A DNA stretch of 64,000 nucleotides from Caulobacteraceae bacterium (GTDB taxonomy: Bacteria; Pseudomonadota; Alphaproteobacteria; Caulobacterales; Caulobacteraceae). Under the pieces are notes generated by a model that searched no databases, had not been told where the DNA came from, and was given only the letters and a program-made list of their open reading frames with translations. Positions 17,163 through 27,556 of this stretch are shown piece after piece; positions within the stretch are counted from its first letter, which is position 1; every line of letters starts with the position of its first letter. Location of the stretch: NCBI GenBank assembly GCA_019247715.1, contig JAFBAO010000052.1, positions 62,001-126,000 of the forward strand, given 5' to 3'. A program made the position numbers and the translations under genes.

Positions 17163-18548
17163 ATGCCGAAATATGACTACGACCTCTTCGTCATCGGCGC
17201 GGGGTCCGGTGGGGTGCGCGCGGCGCGGCTGGCGGCCATGTCGGGCGCCCGGGTAGCCATCGCCGAGGAGCACCGGGTGGGCGGCACCTGCGTCATCCGC
17301 GGCTGCGTGCCGAAGAAGTTCATGGTCTACGCCAGCGAGGTCTCCCAGGCGCTGAAGACCGCGCAGGGCTACGGCTGGTCGAAATGCGAAGCGAGCTTCG
17401 ACTGGCCGGCCTTCATCTCGGCCAAGGACATCGAGATCGCCCGGCTTTCCGGGATCTATGTCACCAACCTGCAGAACGCCGGGGCGGACATCTTCCACGC
17501 CCGCGCCGAGCTCGAGGACGCCCACACGGTGGCGCTCGCCGGACGCGAGGGGACGATCACCACCGACAAGATCCTCATCGCCACCGGGGCGCGGCCTTCC
17601 ATTCCGCCGAGCCTGGAGGGCGCAGAGCACGTGATCACCTCCAACGAGGCCTTCCACCTGCCGCGCCTGCCCAAGAGCATCCTGATCGTCGGCGGCGGCT
17701 ACATCGCCGTGGAGTTCGCCGGCATCTTCAACGGCCTCGGGGTCGAGACCACCTTGATGTACCGCGGCGCCAACATCCTGCGCGGCTTCGACAACGACGT
17801 GCGCTCCCACCTGGAGGCCGAGCTCGGCAAGCGGGGCATCACCGTGATCCTCGGATGCGAGCACACCAGGCTCGAGAAGACCGCTGGCGGCGTGAAGAGC
17901 TTCCTGGCCAGTGGCCACGAGATGGAGACCGAGGTGGTGATGTACGCCACCGGGCGGGCCCCCTACACGGCGGGCCTGGGGCTCGAGAAGGCCGGCGTCG
18001 CCCTCGACGAGCGCGGGGCGGTGGCGGTGGACGCCTATTCGAAGACCAGCGTCGAGAACATCTGGGCCGTCGGCGACGTCACCGACCGGATCAACCTGAC
18101 GCCGGTCGCCATCCGCGAGGGGGCGGCCTTCGCCGAGACCGAGTTCTACGGCCGGCCCACCGCCTTCGACCACGAACAAGTGGCGAGCGCCGTCTTCTCC
18201 CAGCCGCCGGTGGGCGCGGTGGGTCTCACCGAGGCCGACGCCCGGCACAAGCACGGCAAGGTGGACATCTACCGGACCGTCTTCCGGCCCATGAAGACCG
18301 CCTTCTACGGCGGCGAGGAGCGGATGCTCATGAAGCTTGTGGTGGAGCAGGGCTCCGAGCGGATCATCGGCTGCCATATCGTGGGGCCCGACGCCCCGGA
18401 GATGATCCAGATGGCCGCCATCGCCCTCAAGATGGGGGTCACCAAGCCGCAGTGGGACGCCACCTGCGCCGTCCACCCCACCGCCGCCGAGGAGCTGGTG
18501 ACCATGCGCGAGAAGTACGTCCCGCCGCAGCTGGCGATGGCGGGGTGA
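17163..18548 (+). CDS. gor: Glutathione-disulfide reductase
   Basis: 461-residue FAD enzyme reducing glutathione disulfide with NADPH. The N-terminus has the FAD loop IGAGSGGVRAARLAA, the redox-active pair Cys43/Cys48 in GGTCVIRGCVPKK, a central NADPH-binding domain with VGGGYIAVEFAGI and YRGANILRGFD, and the C-terminal interface motif TCAVHPTAAEELVTM with the catalytic His. Length and motifs are normal for Gor rather than dihydrolipoamide or mercuric reductase. GGAGGAT precedes the ATG. It keeps the thiol pool reduced in the cytoplasm. Confidence 0.95.
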   Translation: MPKYDYDLFVIGAGSGGVRAARLAAMSGARVAIAEEHRVGGTCVIRGCVPKKFMVYASEVSQALKTAQGYGWSKCEASFDWPAFISAKDIEIARLSGIYVTNLQNAGADIFHARAELEDAHTVALAGREGTITTDKILIATGARPSIPPSLEGAEHVITSNEAFHLPRLPKSILIVGGGYIAVEFAGIFNGLGVETTLMYRGANILRGFDNDVRSHLEAELGKRGITVILGCEHTRLEKTAGGVKSFLASGHEMETEVVMYATGRAPYTAGLGLEKAGVALDERGAVAVDAYSKTSVENIWAVGDVTDRINLTPVAIREGAAFAETEFYGRPTAFDHEQVASAVFSQPPVGAVGLTEADARHKHGKVDIYRTVFRPMKTAFYGGEERMLMKLVVEQGSERIIGCHIVGPDAPEMIQMAAIALKMGVTKPQWDATCAVHPTAAEELVTMREKYVPPQLAMAG

Positions 18549-18585
18549 GAGGCAGGCGCGCGCTCGCGGCGCGGGTTGCAGATCG

Positions 18586-18601
18586 ATAAGTATCCGCTTA
18601 T
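18586..18601. promoter_or_regulatory. Candidate ArsR-family operator
   Basis: ATAAG and CTTAT are 5-bp arms around TATCCG, placed 12 bp before the ArsR-type start. A/T-rich imperfect inverted repeats of this size directly upstream are typical operators of autoregulated ArsR/SmtB repressors. No separate promoter boxes were recognised. Confidence 0.45.
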
Positions 18602-18612
18602 TGTTTCGGCCG

Positions 18613-18927
18613 ATGACCCAGGCCGACGTCTTCCGCGCCCTCGCCGATCCGACCCGGCGCGCCGTCTACGAGCGCCTAGCGGGCGGGGAGATGAGCGTCG
18701 CGGCCCTTACCGCCGGCCTGGATGTCTCCCAGCCGGCGGTGTCGCAGCATCTGGCGGCGCTGAAGGCGGCGGGGCTGGTGGACGAGCGGCGGGAGGGGCG
18801 CAAGGTCTTCTACCGGATCGAGCCGGCGGGGCTCGCGCCGCTGCTCGACTGGCTGGGCCGCCACCGGGCCTTCTGGCCGGAGCGGATCGAGCGGCTGAGG
18901 AGCGTTCTGAAGGAGATGGATCAATGA
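18613..18927 (+). CDS. ArsR/SmtB-family transcriptional regulator
   Basis: 104-residue winged helix-turn-helix protein: [20 protein letters not shown], recognition helix in [18 protein letters not shown], and wing [13 protein letters not shown]. There is no ELCVCDL-type metal site, placing it with the non-metal branch that pairs with AHSA1/SRPBCC proteins. An in-frame TTG lies four codons upstream; the ATG is preferred, though neither has a strong ribosome binding site. It overlaps the AHSA1-type gene by four bases (ATGA), and that gene overlaps the ClpP paralogue, forming a three-gene operon it probably autoregulates. Confidence 0.9.
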   Translation: MTQADVFRALADPTRRAVYERLAGGEMSVAALTAGLDVSQPAVSQHLAALKAAGLVDERREGRKVFYRIEPAGLAPLLDWLGRHRAFWPERIERLRSVLKEMDQ

Positions 18928-19274
18928 CCGAGGCATCGGAGCTCCCGCAGGACCTGGCGTTCGAGGTCGAGCTCGACGCGCCTCCGGAAAAGGTTTGGCG
19001 CGCGCTCGCGATCCCGGAGATCCGCGCCGCCTGGCTGGGCGAGCCCGACGCGGGCGCGGCGGAGGCGCAGATCCTGGAGGCGGGAGCGCGGCTTTCCATT
19101 CGCTGGCCCATCGATCGCGGCGTGAGCCAGATCGTCATCGAGATCGCGCCGGCGGGGGCGGGGACCCGCCTGCGCGTGACCCACACGCCGGCCGCCTCCG
19201 CCGAGGTCGTCGCGCTGCCTGTCCGAGCCGGCGGCGGGGCGGTGATGGCCGCCGCTCTCAGGAGGGCCGCCTGA
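18924..19274 (+). CDS. SRPBCC/AHSA1-like small ligand-binding protein
   Basis: 116-residue protein of the START/AHSA1 superfamily: [20 protein letters not shown] and IRAAWLGEP are the usual first strand and helices, and [10 protein letters not shown] is a late beta strand. It is shorter than the usual 140-160 residues, with the final helix abbreviated ([10 protein letters not shown]). Family members bind hydrophobic ligands or act as Hsp90 co-chaperone-like domains; the function in ArsR-linked pairs is not established. It overlaps both neighbours (ATGA with ArsR, TGATG with clpP). Confidence 0.8.
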   Translation: MTEASELPQDLAFEVELDAPPEKVWRALAIPEIRAAWLGEPDAGAAEAQILEAGARLSIRWPIDRGVSQIVIEIAPAGAGTRLRVTHTPAASAEVVALPVRAGGGAVMAAALRRAA

Positions 19275-19867
19275 TGAACCTCGTGCCCATGGTGGTGGAG
19301 GAGACGAGCCGCGGCGAGCGCTCGTTCGATATCTTCTCGCGGCTGCTGCGCGAGCGGGTGGTGTTCGTGAACGGGGCGATCGAGGACAACCTCGCGGCCG
19401 TGGTCTGCGCCCAGCTCCTGTTCCTGGAGTCGGAGAACCCCAAGAAGCAGATCGACATGTACATCAACTCGCCGGGCGGGTCGGTGACCGCGGGCTTCGC
19501 GGTCTACGACACCATGCAGTACATCAAGAGCCCAGTGGCCACGGTCTGCATGGGCTTCGCCGCCTCCATGGGCTCGTTCCTCTTGATGGCCGGCGAGCCC
19601 GGGCATCGGATCGCCCTGCCCAACGCCCGGATCATGGTCCACCAGGCGGCCGGCGGTTTCCAGGGCAAGGCCTCGGACATCGAACGCCACGCCCAGGACG
19701 TGCTGGAGACCCAGCGGCGGGTGAGCGCCCTCTACGCCAGGCACTGCGGCCGCACGCCGGAGGAGGTGGAGCGGGCGCTCGACCGCGACACCTTCTGGAG
19801 CGCCGAGGAAGCCATGGCCTTCGGCCTCATCGACCGGATCAGCGGCTCGCGCGAGGAGGGGACGTAG
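19274..19867 (+). CDS. ClpP-family serine protease paralogue
   Basis: 197-residue ClpP-type peptidase. The catalytic triad is complete: Ser98 in [11 protein letters not shown], His123 in RIMVHQ and Asp172 in [10 protein letters not shown]; the oligomer signature [11 protein letters not shown] is also intact. ClpP forms a 14-subunit chamber and degrades substrates delivered by ClpA/ClpX. No Clp ATPase gene is next to it, unlike the usual clpP-clpX pair, so this is probably an additional paralogue. Its start overlaps the preceding AHSA1-type gene (TGATG), placing it under the ArsR-family regulator. It could form mixed rings with the main ClpP; this is inference. Confidence 0.9.
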   Translation: MNLVPMVVEETSRGERSFDIFSRLLRERVVFVNGAIEDNLAAVVCAQLLFLESENPKKQIDMYINSPGGSVTAGFAVYDTMQYIKSPVATVCMGFAASMGSFLLMAGEPGHRIALPNARIMVHQAAGGFQGKASDIERHAQDVLETQRRVSALYARHCGRTPEEVERALDRDTFWSAEEAMAFGLIDRISGSREEGT

Positions 19868-19888
19868 TCCCTCGGCCGCATCGGCGCT

Positions 19889-19955
19889 CGTCACCCCGGC
19901 CGCGCCCCGCCCCGGATCGACCCCGGCCCGAAGCTGGGGCACTCCGGGATGGCGA
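19889..19955. repeat. Imperfect copy of a CGTCACCCCGG-type intergenic repeat
   Basis: CGTCACCCCGG on the left and an imperfect complement (CCGGGATGGCGA) on the right bound a GC-rich spacer, in the 206-bp gap before the DAHP synthase gene. The better copy is at 60647-60747. It may act as a transcript end or be a dispersed repeat family. Confidence 0.4.
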
Positions 19956-20073
19956 GCTGAAGGGCGCGCGCACACCCTGAAGGCTTGGCCGGGCGGCGTT
20001 CCAGATGGCCGTTTTTGCCTTCCCGCCCCATCTAAGCTAGAAACCCCGCCCTTCGAAGAAGGCCCTTGACGTC

Positions 20074-21450
20074 ATGACCCAGCCCTGGACGCCCGCGTCC
20101 TGGAGATCGCTGCCCGCCAAGCACATCCCCACCGACTATCCGGACGCTTCGGAGGTGGCGCGGGTGGAGGCGGAGCTTCGGCGGATGCCGCCGCTGGTGT
20201 TCGCCGGCGAGGCCCGGCGGTTGAAGAGCCTCCTGGCCGACGTCTCGGCCGGCAAGGCCTTCCTGCTCCAGGGCGGCGACTGCGCCGAGAGCTTCAAGGA
20301 GTTCTCGGCCGACAACATCCGCGACACCTTCCGGGTGCTGCTGCAGATGGCGCTGATCCTCACCTTCGCCGGCGGCAAGCCGGTGGTGAAAGTGGGCAGG
20401 CTGGCCGGCCAGTTCGCCAAGCCCCGCTCGGCGCCCACCGAGACCATCGACGGGGTGACGCTGCCGTCCTACCGGGGCGACAACATCAACGGCATGGAGT
20501 TCACGCCCGAGGCCCGCGTTCCCGATCCGGAGCGGCTGCTGAAGGCTTACGGCCAGTCGTCGTCCACCCTCAACCTGCTGCGCGCCTTCGCCGGCGGCGG
20601 CTACGCAGACCTGCAGAACATGCACCGCTGGGTGCTGGGCTTCGTGGACGGCAGCCCGCAGGGCGCGCGCTACCGTGAGCTCACCGACAAGCTTTCCCAG
20701 GCCCTCGACTTCATGGCCGCGGTGGGGGTGACGCCCGAGACCTTCCCGTCCATGCGCCAGGTGGAGTTCTTCACCAGCCACGAGGCCCTGCTGCTGGGCT
20801 TCGAGGAGGCGATGACCCGCGTCGATTCCACCTCGGGCGACTGGTACGACACCTCGGCCCACCTGCTCTGGATCGGCGAGCGGACGCGCGATGTCGCCGG
20901 CGCCCACGTGGAGTTTGCCAAGGGGATCCGCAACCCGGTGGGGGTGAAGGTGGGCCCGACCGTGGAGCCGGACGAGCTGATCCGGCTGATCGACGCCCTG
21001 GACCCTGCGGGCGAGCCGGGGCGCCTGACGCTCTATGGCCGGTTCGGGTCGGACAAGATCGGGGCCCGGCTGCCGGCGCTGATGGACGCCACGCGCCGCG
21101 ACGGGCGCCAGGTGGTCTGGGCGACCGACCCCATGCACGGCAACACCCTGGTGGCCAACAACGGTTACAAGACAAGGCCTTTCGACCGGATCCTCGCGGA
21201 AGTGCGAAGCTTCATCGAGATCGCCGAGTCCGAGGGGGTGCATCCGGGCGGGGTGCATCTGGAGATGACCGGCCAGAACGTCACCGAGTGCCTTGGCGGG
21301 GCCCGGGCGCTCTCCGAGGGCGACCTGGGCGACCGCTACCACACCCACTGCGACCCCCGCCTCAACGGCGAGCAGGCGCTGGAGCTGGCCTTCCTGGTGG
21401 CCGAGAAGCTGAAGGCCGAGCGTCTGGCGGGGCTGCAGGCGGCCGAATAG
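20074..21450 (+). CDS. aroG: 3-deoxy-7-phosphoheptulonate (DAHP) synthase, class II
   Basis: 458-residue class II (plant-type) DAHP synthase, the first step of the shikimate pathway: phosphoenolpyruvate plus erythrose 4-phosphate. Typical segments are [20 protein letters not shown] at the start, [11 protein letters not shown] with the metal-binding Cys, [31 protein letters not shown] with metal His, and [15 protein letters not shown]. Length matches the class. It is preceded by a 206-bp gap with a repeat and is probably the first gene of its own transcript. No leader peptide or riboswitch was recognised. Confidence 0.95.
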   Translation: MTQPWTPASWRSLPAKHIPTDYPDASEVARVEAELRRMPPLVFAGEARRLKSLLADVSAGKAFLLQGGDCAESFKEFSADNIRDTFRVLLQMALILTFAGGKPVVKVGRLAGQFAKPRSAPTETIDGVTLPSYRGDNINGMEFTPEARVPDPERLLKAYGQSSSTLNLLRAFAGGGYADLQNMHRWVLGFVDGSPQGARYRELTDKLSQALDFMAAVGVTPETFPSMRQVEFFTSHEALLLGFEEAMTRVDSTSGDWYDTSAHLLWIGERTRDVAGAHVEFAKGIRNPVGVKVGPTVEPDELIRLIDALDPAGEPGRLTLYGRFGSDKIGARLPALMDATRRDGRQVVWATDPMHGNTLVANNGYKTRPFDRILAEVRSFIEIAESEGVHPGGVHLEMTGQNVTECLGGARALSEGDLGDRYHTHCDPRLNGEQALELAFLVAEKLKAERLAGLQAAE

Positions 21451-21456
21451 GCGCGC

Positions 21457-21666
21457 GTGAGAACCGCGGGCCTCTTGATCGTCGGATTTGGAGCGGCATT
21501 CCTCGTCATTCCCCTATTCGCCGTCGTCTGGGCGCATCACATGTACACGGTGGGCGTTAGCCGGCTTGGCTACGACTTGGCGCTGGCGGCGATACCTGGT
21601 GCGGCGATTCTCGCGCTCGGGTCGCTGCTCCTTTGGCTAGGCCGCACCCGCGCAAGTTCAAACTGA
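21457..21666 (+). CDS. Small hypothetical membrane protein
   Basis: 69 residues with a GTG start six bases after the DAHP synthase stop. Two hydrophobic segments (LLIVGFGAAFLVIPLFAVVW and LAAIPGAAILALGSLLLWLG) flank a short polar loop, so a small two-pass inner-membrane protein is likely. No family was recognised, and no strong ribosome binding site is visible. Codon choice is less GC-biased than in the neighbours. It could be a real small gene or a chance frame. Confidence 0.45.
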   Translation: MRTAGLLIVGFGAAFLVIPLFAVVWAHHMYTVGVSRLGYDLALAAIPGAAILALGSLLLWLGRTRASSN

Positions 21667-21746
21667 GCCATCGCCTTCGCATAACGTCGCTTGCTGAGCG
21701 GGGCGTCCTCCGCTACACCCCCGCGCTTCTTTGAAAGGCGAAGACC

Positions 21747-23119
21747 ATGAGCGGCCCGGCCGCCGCCGCGACCCCGACGCTCGGGGCCGCGCGCCACCCG
21801 ATTCTACGCGACCTCGCCCAGCTGGCGCGCCTCGCCGCGCCGGTGGTGGCCGCGCGCCTCGGAGTGATGGCCATGGGCCTCACCGATACGATCGTGGTCG
21901 GCCGCTACTCGGCCGAGCAGCTGGGCTATCTGGCGTTGGGCTGGGCCGGGGTCGGCGCGGTGCTGGGCGCGGCCATGGGATTGCTGTCGGGCGTGCAGGT
22001 GATGGCCTCGCGGGCGATGGGTGAGGGCCGCCCGGACCTTGCCGGGGCCGCGCTGCGGCGCGGCCTCTCCTACAGCGTCTGGGTGGGCCTGGCGGCGGGG
22101 CGGTGCTGGGTTTCGGAGGACCGCCGGCCCTGGCCGCGCTCGGCCTCAAGGGGCGCCTTGCCGCCGGCGCCAGCGGCCCGCTCGAGGTCCTGGCCGCGTC
22201 GCTGCCGTTTTTCGCGATCTCGTCGGCGGCCGCCTCGTGGCTCGAGGGGCTCGGGCGGATGACGCCGCCGATGGTGCTGATGTGGGTCGCCAACGGCCTC
22301 AACCTGGCGCTCGACCTCGTTCTGGTTCCGGGCGGCCTGGGCCTCGCGCCCATGGGGGCGAGCGGGGCGGCGCTCGCGACCTTCAGCAGCCGCACGTTCC
22401 TGGCCGTCGCCACGGTCGGCTACGCCTTCGGGATGAAGGATGCGCGTCGGTTTGGGGTCTGGGACAAGCCTGCGCCCTCGCGGGCGTTGGCGGCCGAGCA
22501 GCGTCGGATCGGCTACGGCGCCGGGGTCTCCAGTCTCGCCGAAATGGCCTCGTTCTCGAGCATGAACATCGTCGCCGGCTGGATCGGCGCGCTGACCGTG
22601 GCCGGCTGGAGCGTGACGCTGAACGTGGCGGCGATCATCTTCATGGTCCCGCTTGGCCTCTCCACCGCCACCGGGGTGATGGTCGGCAAGGCGTACGGCG
22701 CGCGCAACGCGCCGGCGCTTCGGCGCGCCGCCTTGCTGGGCTTCGCCGTCACCGCCGTGTTCGGCGTCGCCATCGGGTTCTTGGTCTGGCCGCTGGCGCC
22801 TCGGATCGCGCCTCTCTACACCGCCGACCCGACCGCCGTGGCGCTGGCGACCGGAGCGCTGGCGCTCGCCTGTCTCTTCTTTCTGCCCGACGCGATGCAG
22901 GTGGTGGTGGCCCAGGCGCTGCGGGCGCGCGGCGACGTCGTCGCGCCAAGCTGCACGCACCTGGCGAGCTATGTGCTGGTGATGATGCCGCTGGCCTACT
23001 GGCTGGCGATCCCTCAGGGCTGGGGCCTCGACGGAATCATGGTCGCGGCGATCGTGGCCAGCTATCTGTCGGCCGCGTTGCTGCTGGGACGGTTCTGGCT
23101 GGTCGACCGGCGCGCCTGA
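21747..23119 (+). pseudogene. MATE-family efflux transporter, frameshifted
   Basis: Multidrug and toxic compound extrusion transporter with 12 membrane helices, expelling compounds with a Na+ or H+ gradient. The first frame (LAAPVVAARLGVMAMGLTDT, MGLLSGVQVMASRAMGEGR) runs correctly to VWVGLAAG near 22100 and then turns to Arg/Pro noise. The frame continuing from VLGFGGPPALAALG carries the rest to RFWLVDRRA at 23119. Adding one G to the GGGG at 22097-22100 restores GLAAGAVLGFGG and a continuous 457-residue protein. The gene is therefore a pseudogene or has a homopolymer sequence error. AAGG precedes the ATG. Confidence 0.88.
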
Positions 23120-23121
23120 GC

Positions 23122-24018
23122 CTACACGCCGAGGATCCAGCCTTCCTCGCGCTCGGCGTCGACCACCATGTCCGCCGCCGCGTCTCGGGCATGGCCGAAG
23201 AGGGCGCCGAGCCGTCCGGCCTCGTCGAGGCGGGCGAAATTTTCCGCCGTGGCGCGCACCTGGGCGGTGTTCTTGAGCTCGCCCGGCAGGGGCGCGGCCT
23301 TGACCAGCGACGGGTCGACTTCAGCGGCGAGGACGTCCACCCCGGCGAGGTCCGCCTCGGTGAGCGCCTTCCAGCCGGTCTCGAACGGCCAGACCTTGAG
23401 CGTCTCCGGGCGCGCGATCTTCAGGCGCCGGAGCATGGGGATGCCGAGGATCGCCTGGCCGCCCAGCGAGCCCTGGTAATAGAGCTTCCAGACCGGGCTC
23501 GCCCCCTTGAGACTCAGCTCCACATGGCGGAACTCCGGCAGATCCTCCGGCCCGTGGCTGCGGCCCCGCTTGGGCTGCAAGGTGGTGAGCGCGTCCTTCG
23601 GGGGCACCCCCCAGAAAGGGAACGGGCCGCCGGTGAGCCGCCGGTTGATCTCCGAGCCGACCCCGAAGCGGTTGTTGGTGTTATCGGCCTTGTCCTTGAC
23701 CATCCGGTCGAGCTGGTTCCACACCGCGCGCCAGGGCTCGTCGCCGGGCAGCTTCAGCCCCGCCGCCAGGCCCCGGGGGAACCCGAGCGGGAAGCCGACC
23801 CCGAGGAGCGTGCGCTCGGAGCGTTTGGCGCGGTCGTCCAGGACGGAGGCCAGCAGCTTCTCGCCCTCGGCCCGGGTGGGCGGGTTGTGGGCCTCGAAGG
23901 CCATGCGGAAGCGGACGTCGCGCTTCAGAACCCCGATCCAGATGGAGTCCGCGCCCTTGGCGGCCTTGGAGGCCGCGCTCCAGTCGACGATGACGTAGGC
24001 GTTGAACAGGCGGGCCAC
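23122..24018 (-). CDS. Conserved hypothetical protein (type often labelled molybdopterin-guanine dinucleotide related)
   Basis: 298 residues. It opens with YVIVDWSAASKAAKGADSIW, continues NPPTRAEGEKLLASVL and LLGVGFPLGFPRGL, and later GGPFPFWGVP. This pattern matches a conserved alphaproteobacterial family that some annotations tie to molybdopterin guanine dinucleotide synthesis without proof; the Asp-Trp-Ser start recalls RNase H-like folds. The GTG at 24018 is chosen because TGGAGC lies before it; the open frame extends 31 low-complexity codons upstream. It ends two bases after the convergent MATE gene. Function is unknown. Confidence 0.7.
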   Translation of the reverse strand: MARLFNAYVIVDWSAASKAAKGADSIWIGVLKRDVRFRMAFEAHNPPTRAEGEKLLASVLDDRAKRSERTLLGVGFPLGFPRGLAAGLKLPGDEPWRAVWNQLDRMVKDKADNTNNRFGVGSEINRRLTGGPFPFWGVPPKDALTTLQPKRGRSHGPEDLPEFRHVELSLKGASPVWKLYYQGSLGGQAILGIPMLRRLKIARPETLKVWPFETGWKALTEADLAGVDVLAAEVDPSLVKAAPLPGELKNTAQVRATAENFARLDEAGRLGALFGHARDAAADMVVDAEREEGWILGV

Positions 24019-24242
24019 GCGGCGCTCCAGCGGAGGCGGGGCGGGAGCGCCCGGCCGGTCTTGCTTGAGGGGCGGGCTGTTGGAGCGCGGGGCGGGGCGG
24101 CTGTCAACCACGGCGCCGTGACAGACGCCGCCAGGGGCGGCTGCGCCTTGATCTTCGCCCCCGGCTCTGGTTTGGGAACGCCGCGTCGCAGGGTGATCGG
24201 CCTCGGCCGTCGCCGCGCGCCTTCGTGACTGAAAGCGGGGAC

Positions 24243-25163
24243 ATGAGTCAGAGCTTGCGCGCCGGCGTGATCGGCCTCGGCGTGTTCGGCGGATTCCACG
24301 CGGCCAAGTATGCGAGCCTCGAGGGGGTGCGCCTGGCCGGGATCTACGACCACAACCCGGCCCACGCCGCGGCCGCCTCCGAGCGGCTCGGCGTCCCGGC
24401 CTTCCCGAGCGAGGCGGCCCTCATCGCCGAGGTCGACCTGGTGTCGGTGGCGACCCCGGCGGTCGCCCACGCGGACGCCGCGCTAAAGGCGCTCCGGGCC
24501 GGCAAGCCGGTCTACGTGGAAAAGCCGCTGGCGGCGCGCCGGGCGGACGCCGAGCTGATCGTCGCCGAGGCCGATCGGCGCGGCCTGGTGGTCGCCTGCG
24601 GATTCCTGGAACGGGCCGGCTTCGCCGCCATGGGTCTCTTCGATATCCCAGAGCGGCCGCTGCGGCTGGAGGCGGTGCGGGTGGGCCCGCCCTCGCCGCG
24701 CAATCTCGACGTCTCGGTGGTCCTCGACCTGATGATCCACGATCTCGACCTCGCCCTGGCGCTCGGGGCGGGGGAGCGCGGTGCCCTCAGCGTCACCGGT
24801 TCCGGCGGAGGCAGGGGACTCGACGAGGCCGACGCCGTGGTGGAGTTCGAGAACGGCTTTGTCTGCCGGTTCCACGCCTCGCGCAACGCCGCCGATCGCG
24901 AGCGGACCATGCGCATCGTCTATCCGTCCGGGGCGGTCACCATCGACTTCCTGGTCCACCGGTTCGAGAACACCACGCCCTTCGCCCTGGACCCCGAATT
25001 CGAGTCCACGCCCGCCGGCCGCGACCGCCTGGGCGTCAGCATCGGCGCCTTCGTCGCCGCGGTGCGCGGCGAGGGGCCGGCTCCGCTCGCCTCGGCCAGG
25101 GAAGGGGCGGCGGCGCTCGATCTCGCCCTGGCGGTGGAAGAGGCCGCCGCGGTCAGGACTTAG
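24243..25163 (+). CDS. Gfo/Idh/MocA-family oxidoreductase
   Basis: 306-residue NAD(P)-dependent sugar or cyclitol dehydrogenase type. The Rossmann domain shows [17 protein letters not shown] and [20 protein letters not shown], then the catalytic Lys in the [12 protein letters not shown] motif, and the C-terminal alpha/beta domain with [14 protein letters not shown]. The likely substrates are sugars, sugar phosphates or inositols, but none can be chosen. The ATG at 24243 has GCGGGGAC before it. Its 3' end overlaps the end of the convergent ppa gene by 11 bp. Confidence 0.9.
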   Translation: MSQSLRAGVIGLGVFGGFHAAKYASLEGVRLAGIYDHNPAHAAAASERLGVPAFPSEAALIAEVDLVSVATPAVAHADAALKALRAGKPVYVEKPLAARRADAELIVAEADRRGLVVACGFLERAGFAAMGLFDIPERPLRLEAVRVGPPSPRNLDVSVVLDLMIHDLDLALALGAGERGALSVTGSGGGRGLDEADAVVEFENGFVCRFHASRNAADRERTMRIVYPSGAVTIDFLVHRFENTTPFALDPEFESTPAGRDRLGVSIGAFVAAVRGEGPAPLASAREGAAALDLALAVEEAAAVRT

Positions 25164-25695
25164 CCGTCGTCTCCTTGGCCCGTTCGATGCCCTGCAAGAT
25201 GAGGGCGCGGGCCTCCTGGGCGTTACCCCAGCGCACGATCTTCACCCACTTGCCCGGCTCCAGGTCCTTGTAGTGGCTGAAGAAGTGCTCGATCTGCTTG
25301 ACGGCGATGGCGGGCAGGTCGGTGTAGTTCTCCACGTGGTCGTAGCGCTGGGTGAGACGCGGCGCCGGCACGGCGATCAGCTTCTCGTCGCCCCCCGCCT
25401 CGTCCTCCATCAAGAGCACGCCCACGATCCGGCAGCTCATGATGGCGCCTGGCGTGATGGCGCGAGTGTTGGCCACCAGCACGTCGCAGGGGTCGCCGTC
25501 CCCCGACAAGGTGTGGGGGATGAAGCCGTAATTCCCGGGGTAGCGCATGGCCGTATAGAGGAAGCGGTCCACCATCAGGGCGCCCGAGGGCTTGTGCATC
25601 TCGTATTTGATCGGCTCGCCCCCCAGCGGCACCTCGATCACCACATTGACGATGTTCGGCGGGTCGGCCCCGATAGGCACGGCGTCGAGGCGCAT
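25153..25695 (-). CDS. ppa: Inorganic pyrophosphatase (family I)
   Basis: 180-residue soluble pyrophosphatase that splits diphosphate released in biosynthesis. Motifs include [18 protein letters not shown], the signature [12 protein letters not shown] with the metal-binding Asp residues, YGFIPHTL and [13 protein letters not shown]. The size is that of bacterial family I hexameric enzymes. The ATG at 25695 has AAGGAG five bases upstream; the longer open frame is not used. It converges with the Gfo/Idh-type gene with an 11-bp overlap. Confidence 0.96.
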   Translation of the reverse strand: MRLDAVPIGADPPNIVNVVIEVPLGGEPIKYEMHKPSGALMVDRFLYTAMRYPGNYGFIPHTLSGDGDPCDVLVANTRAITPGAIMSCRIVGVLLMEDEAGGDEKLIAVPAPRLTQRYDHVENYTDLPAIAVKQIEHFFSHYKDLEPGKWVKIVRWGNAQEARALILQGIERAKETTAKS

Positions 25696-25819
25696 GGGAG
25701 TCTCCTTGGACGGCTCTCTTCCGCCATAGCCGACTTTCGCGGCGCCGGTCGCCGGTCCTTTGGGATTTCCGCGCCTCCTACAGTCCGCTAAAGGCGGCGG
25801 CAGCCTTGAGGACCTTGCC

Positions 25820-27556
25820 ATGACGATCCGCAAACCCGATGGAACCTGGGACAAGTCGAAGCTTCCCAGCCGGCACGTGACCGAAGGCCCCGCGCGGGCG
25901 CCGCACCGCTCGTACTACTACGCCATGGGCCTCGGCAGCCGCGAGATCGCCCAGCCCTTCGTGGGCGTGGCCTCCTGCTGGAACGAGGCGGCGCCCTGCA
26001 ACACAGCCCTGATGCGCCAGGCCCACGCGGTCTCGGCCGGGGTCAAGCAGGCCGGGGCGACGCCCCGGGAGTTCTGCACCATCACCGTCACCGACGGCGT
26101 CGCCATGGGCCACGAGGGGATGCGCTCGTCGTTGGTCAGCCGCGAGGTGATCGCCGACTCGGTGGAGCTGACCATGCGCGGGCACGGTTACGACGCGCTC
26201 GTGGGGGTGGCCGGCTGCGACAAGTCGCTGCCCGGCATGATGATGGCCATGCTGCGGCTCAACATTCCCTCGGTGTTCATCTACGGCGGCTCCATCCTGC
26301 CCGGGCGCTGGCGCGGGCGGGACGTCACAGTGCAGGACATCTTCGAGGGAGTCGGCAAGTTCTCGGCGGGCCAGATGAGCCTCGAGGACCTATGCGACCT
26401 CGAACAGCACGCCTGCCCCGGCGACGGCGCCTGCGGGGGCCAGTACACCGCCAACACCATGGCCTGCGTCTCCGAGGCCATCGGCCTCGCTCTGCCGCTC
26501 TCGGCCGCCTTGCCGGCCGCCTACGAAAGCCGCGACCAGTACGCCAGGGCCTCCGGCGAGGCGGTGGTCCGGTTGCTGGAACAGAACATCCGGCCGCGCG
26601 ACATCTGCACCCGCGAGGCTTTCGAGAACGCCGCGGTGGTGGTGGCCGCCACCGGCGGGTCCACCAACGGCGCCCTGCATCTGCCGGCCATGGCGCATGA
26701 ATGCGGGATCGAGTTCAGCTTGCGCGACGTGGTCGAGATCGCCCGGCGCACGCCCTACATCGCCGACCTGATGCCCGGCGGACGCTTCCCGGCCAAGGCC
26801 ATGGGCGAAGCGGGCGGCATGCCCATGCTGCTGAAGACCCTGCTCGACGCCGGCTTCATCCACGGTGATGTCATGACCGTCACCGGCAAGACCATGCGTG
26901 AGAACCTGAAGGACGTCGTCTGGCGGGGCGACCAGGAGGTGATCCGTCCGGCGAACAATCCGCTGTCGCCCACTGGCGGCGTGGTCGGCCTCTGGGGCTC
27001 GCTCGCCCCCGACGGCGCGGTGGTCAAGGTGGCCGGTCTCCAGCACCGGGTCCACCGCGGCCCGGCGCGGGTGTTCGACGGCGAGGAGGCCTGTTTCGCC
27101 GCCGTGGAGGCGCGCGACTACAAGGAGGGCGACGTCCTCGTGATCCGCTACGAGGGCCCGAGAGGCGGGCCGGGGATGCGCGAGATGCTCTCCACCACCG
27201 CCGCCATCTACGGCCAGGGGATCAGCGACAAGGTGGCCTTGATCACCGACGGCCGCTTCTCGGGGGCGACGCGGGGCCTCTGCATCGGCCACGTGGGGCC
27301 CGAGGCCCAGGTCGGCGGCCCGATCGCCCTGGTCAAGGACGGCGACATCATCTCCATCGACGCCGACGCCGGGGTGATCGATCTGGAGGTCGATCCCATC
27401 GAGCTGGAGAACCGCAAGCGCCACTGGAAGCCTCGCCAGACCGACTACGGCTCCGGCGCGATCTGGAAGTTCGCCCAGGGCGTCGGGCCGGCCCACCTGG
27501 GCGCGGTGACCCATCCGGGCATGGCCGGTGAGCGCAAGGTCTACGCGGACATCTAG
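25820..27556 (+). CDS. ilvD: Dihydroxy-acid dehydratase (IlvD/Edd family)
   Basis: 578-residue iron-sulfur dehydratase. Motifs include [19 protein letters not shown], the cluster segment [36 protein letters not shown] and the C-terminal [19 protein letters not shown]. In isoleucine/valine synthesis it dehydrates 2,3-dihydroxy-3-methyl acids. The family also contains sugar-acid dehydratases of similar length; with no sugar-acid genes nearby, the branched-chain role is the better guess. The start at 25820 follows TTGAGGA. Its stop overlaps that of convergent hpnL by four bases. Confidence 0.9.
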   Translation: MTIRKPDGTWDKSKLPSRHVTEGPARAPHRSYYYAMGLGSREIAQPFVGVASCWNEAAPCNTALMRQAHAVSAGVKQAGATPREFCTITVTDGVAMGHEGMRSSLVSREVIADSVELTMRGHGYDALVGVAGCDKSLPGMMMAMLRLNIPSVFIYGGSILPGRWRGRDVTVQDIFEGVGKFSAGQMSLEDLCDLEQHACPGDGACGGQYTANTMACVSEAIGLALPLSAALPAAYESRDQYARASGEAVVRLLEQNIRPRDICTREAFENAAVVVAATGGSTNGALHLPAMAHECGIEFSLRDVVEIARRTPYIADLMPGGRFPAKAMGEAGGMPMLLKTLLDAGFIHGDVMTVTGKTMRENLKDVVWRGDQEVIRPANNPLSPTGGVVGLWGSLAPDGAVVKVAGLQHRVHRGPARVFDGEEACFAAVEARDYKEGDVLVIRYEGPRGGPGMREMLSTTAAIYGQGISDKVALITDGRFSGATRGLCIGHVGPEAQVGGPIALVKDGDIISIDADAGVIDLEVDPIELENRKRHWKPRQTDYGSGAIWKFAQGVGPAHLGAVTHPGMAGERKVYADI

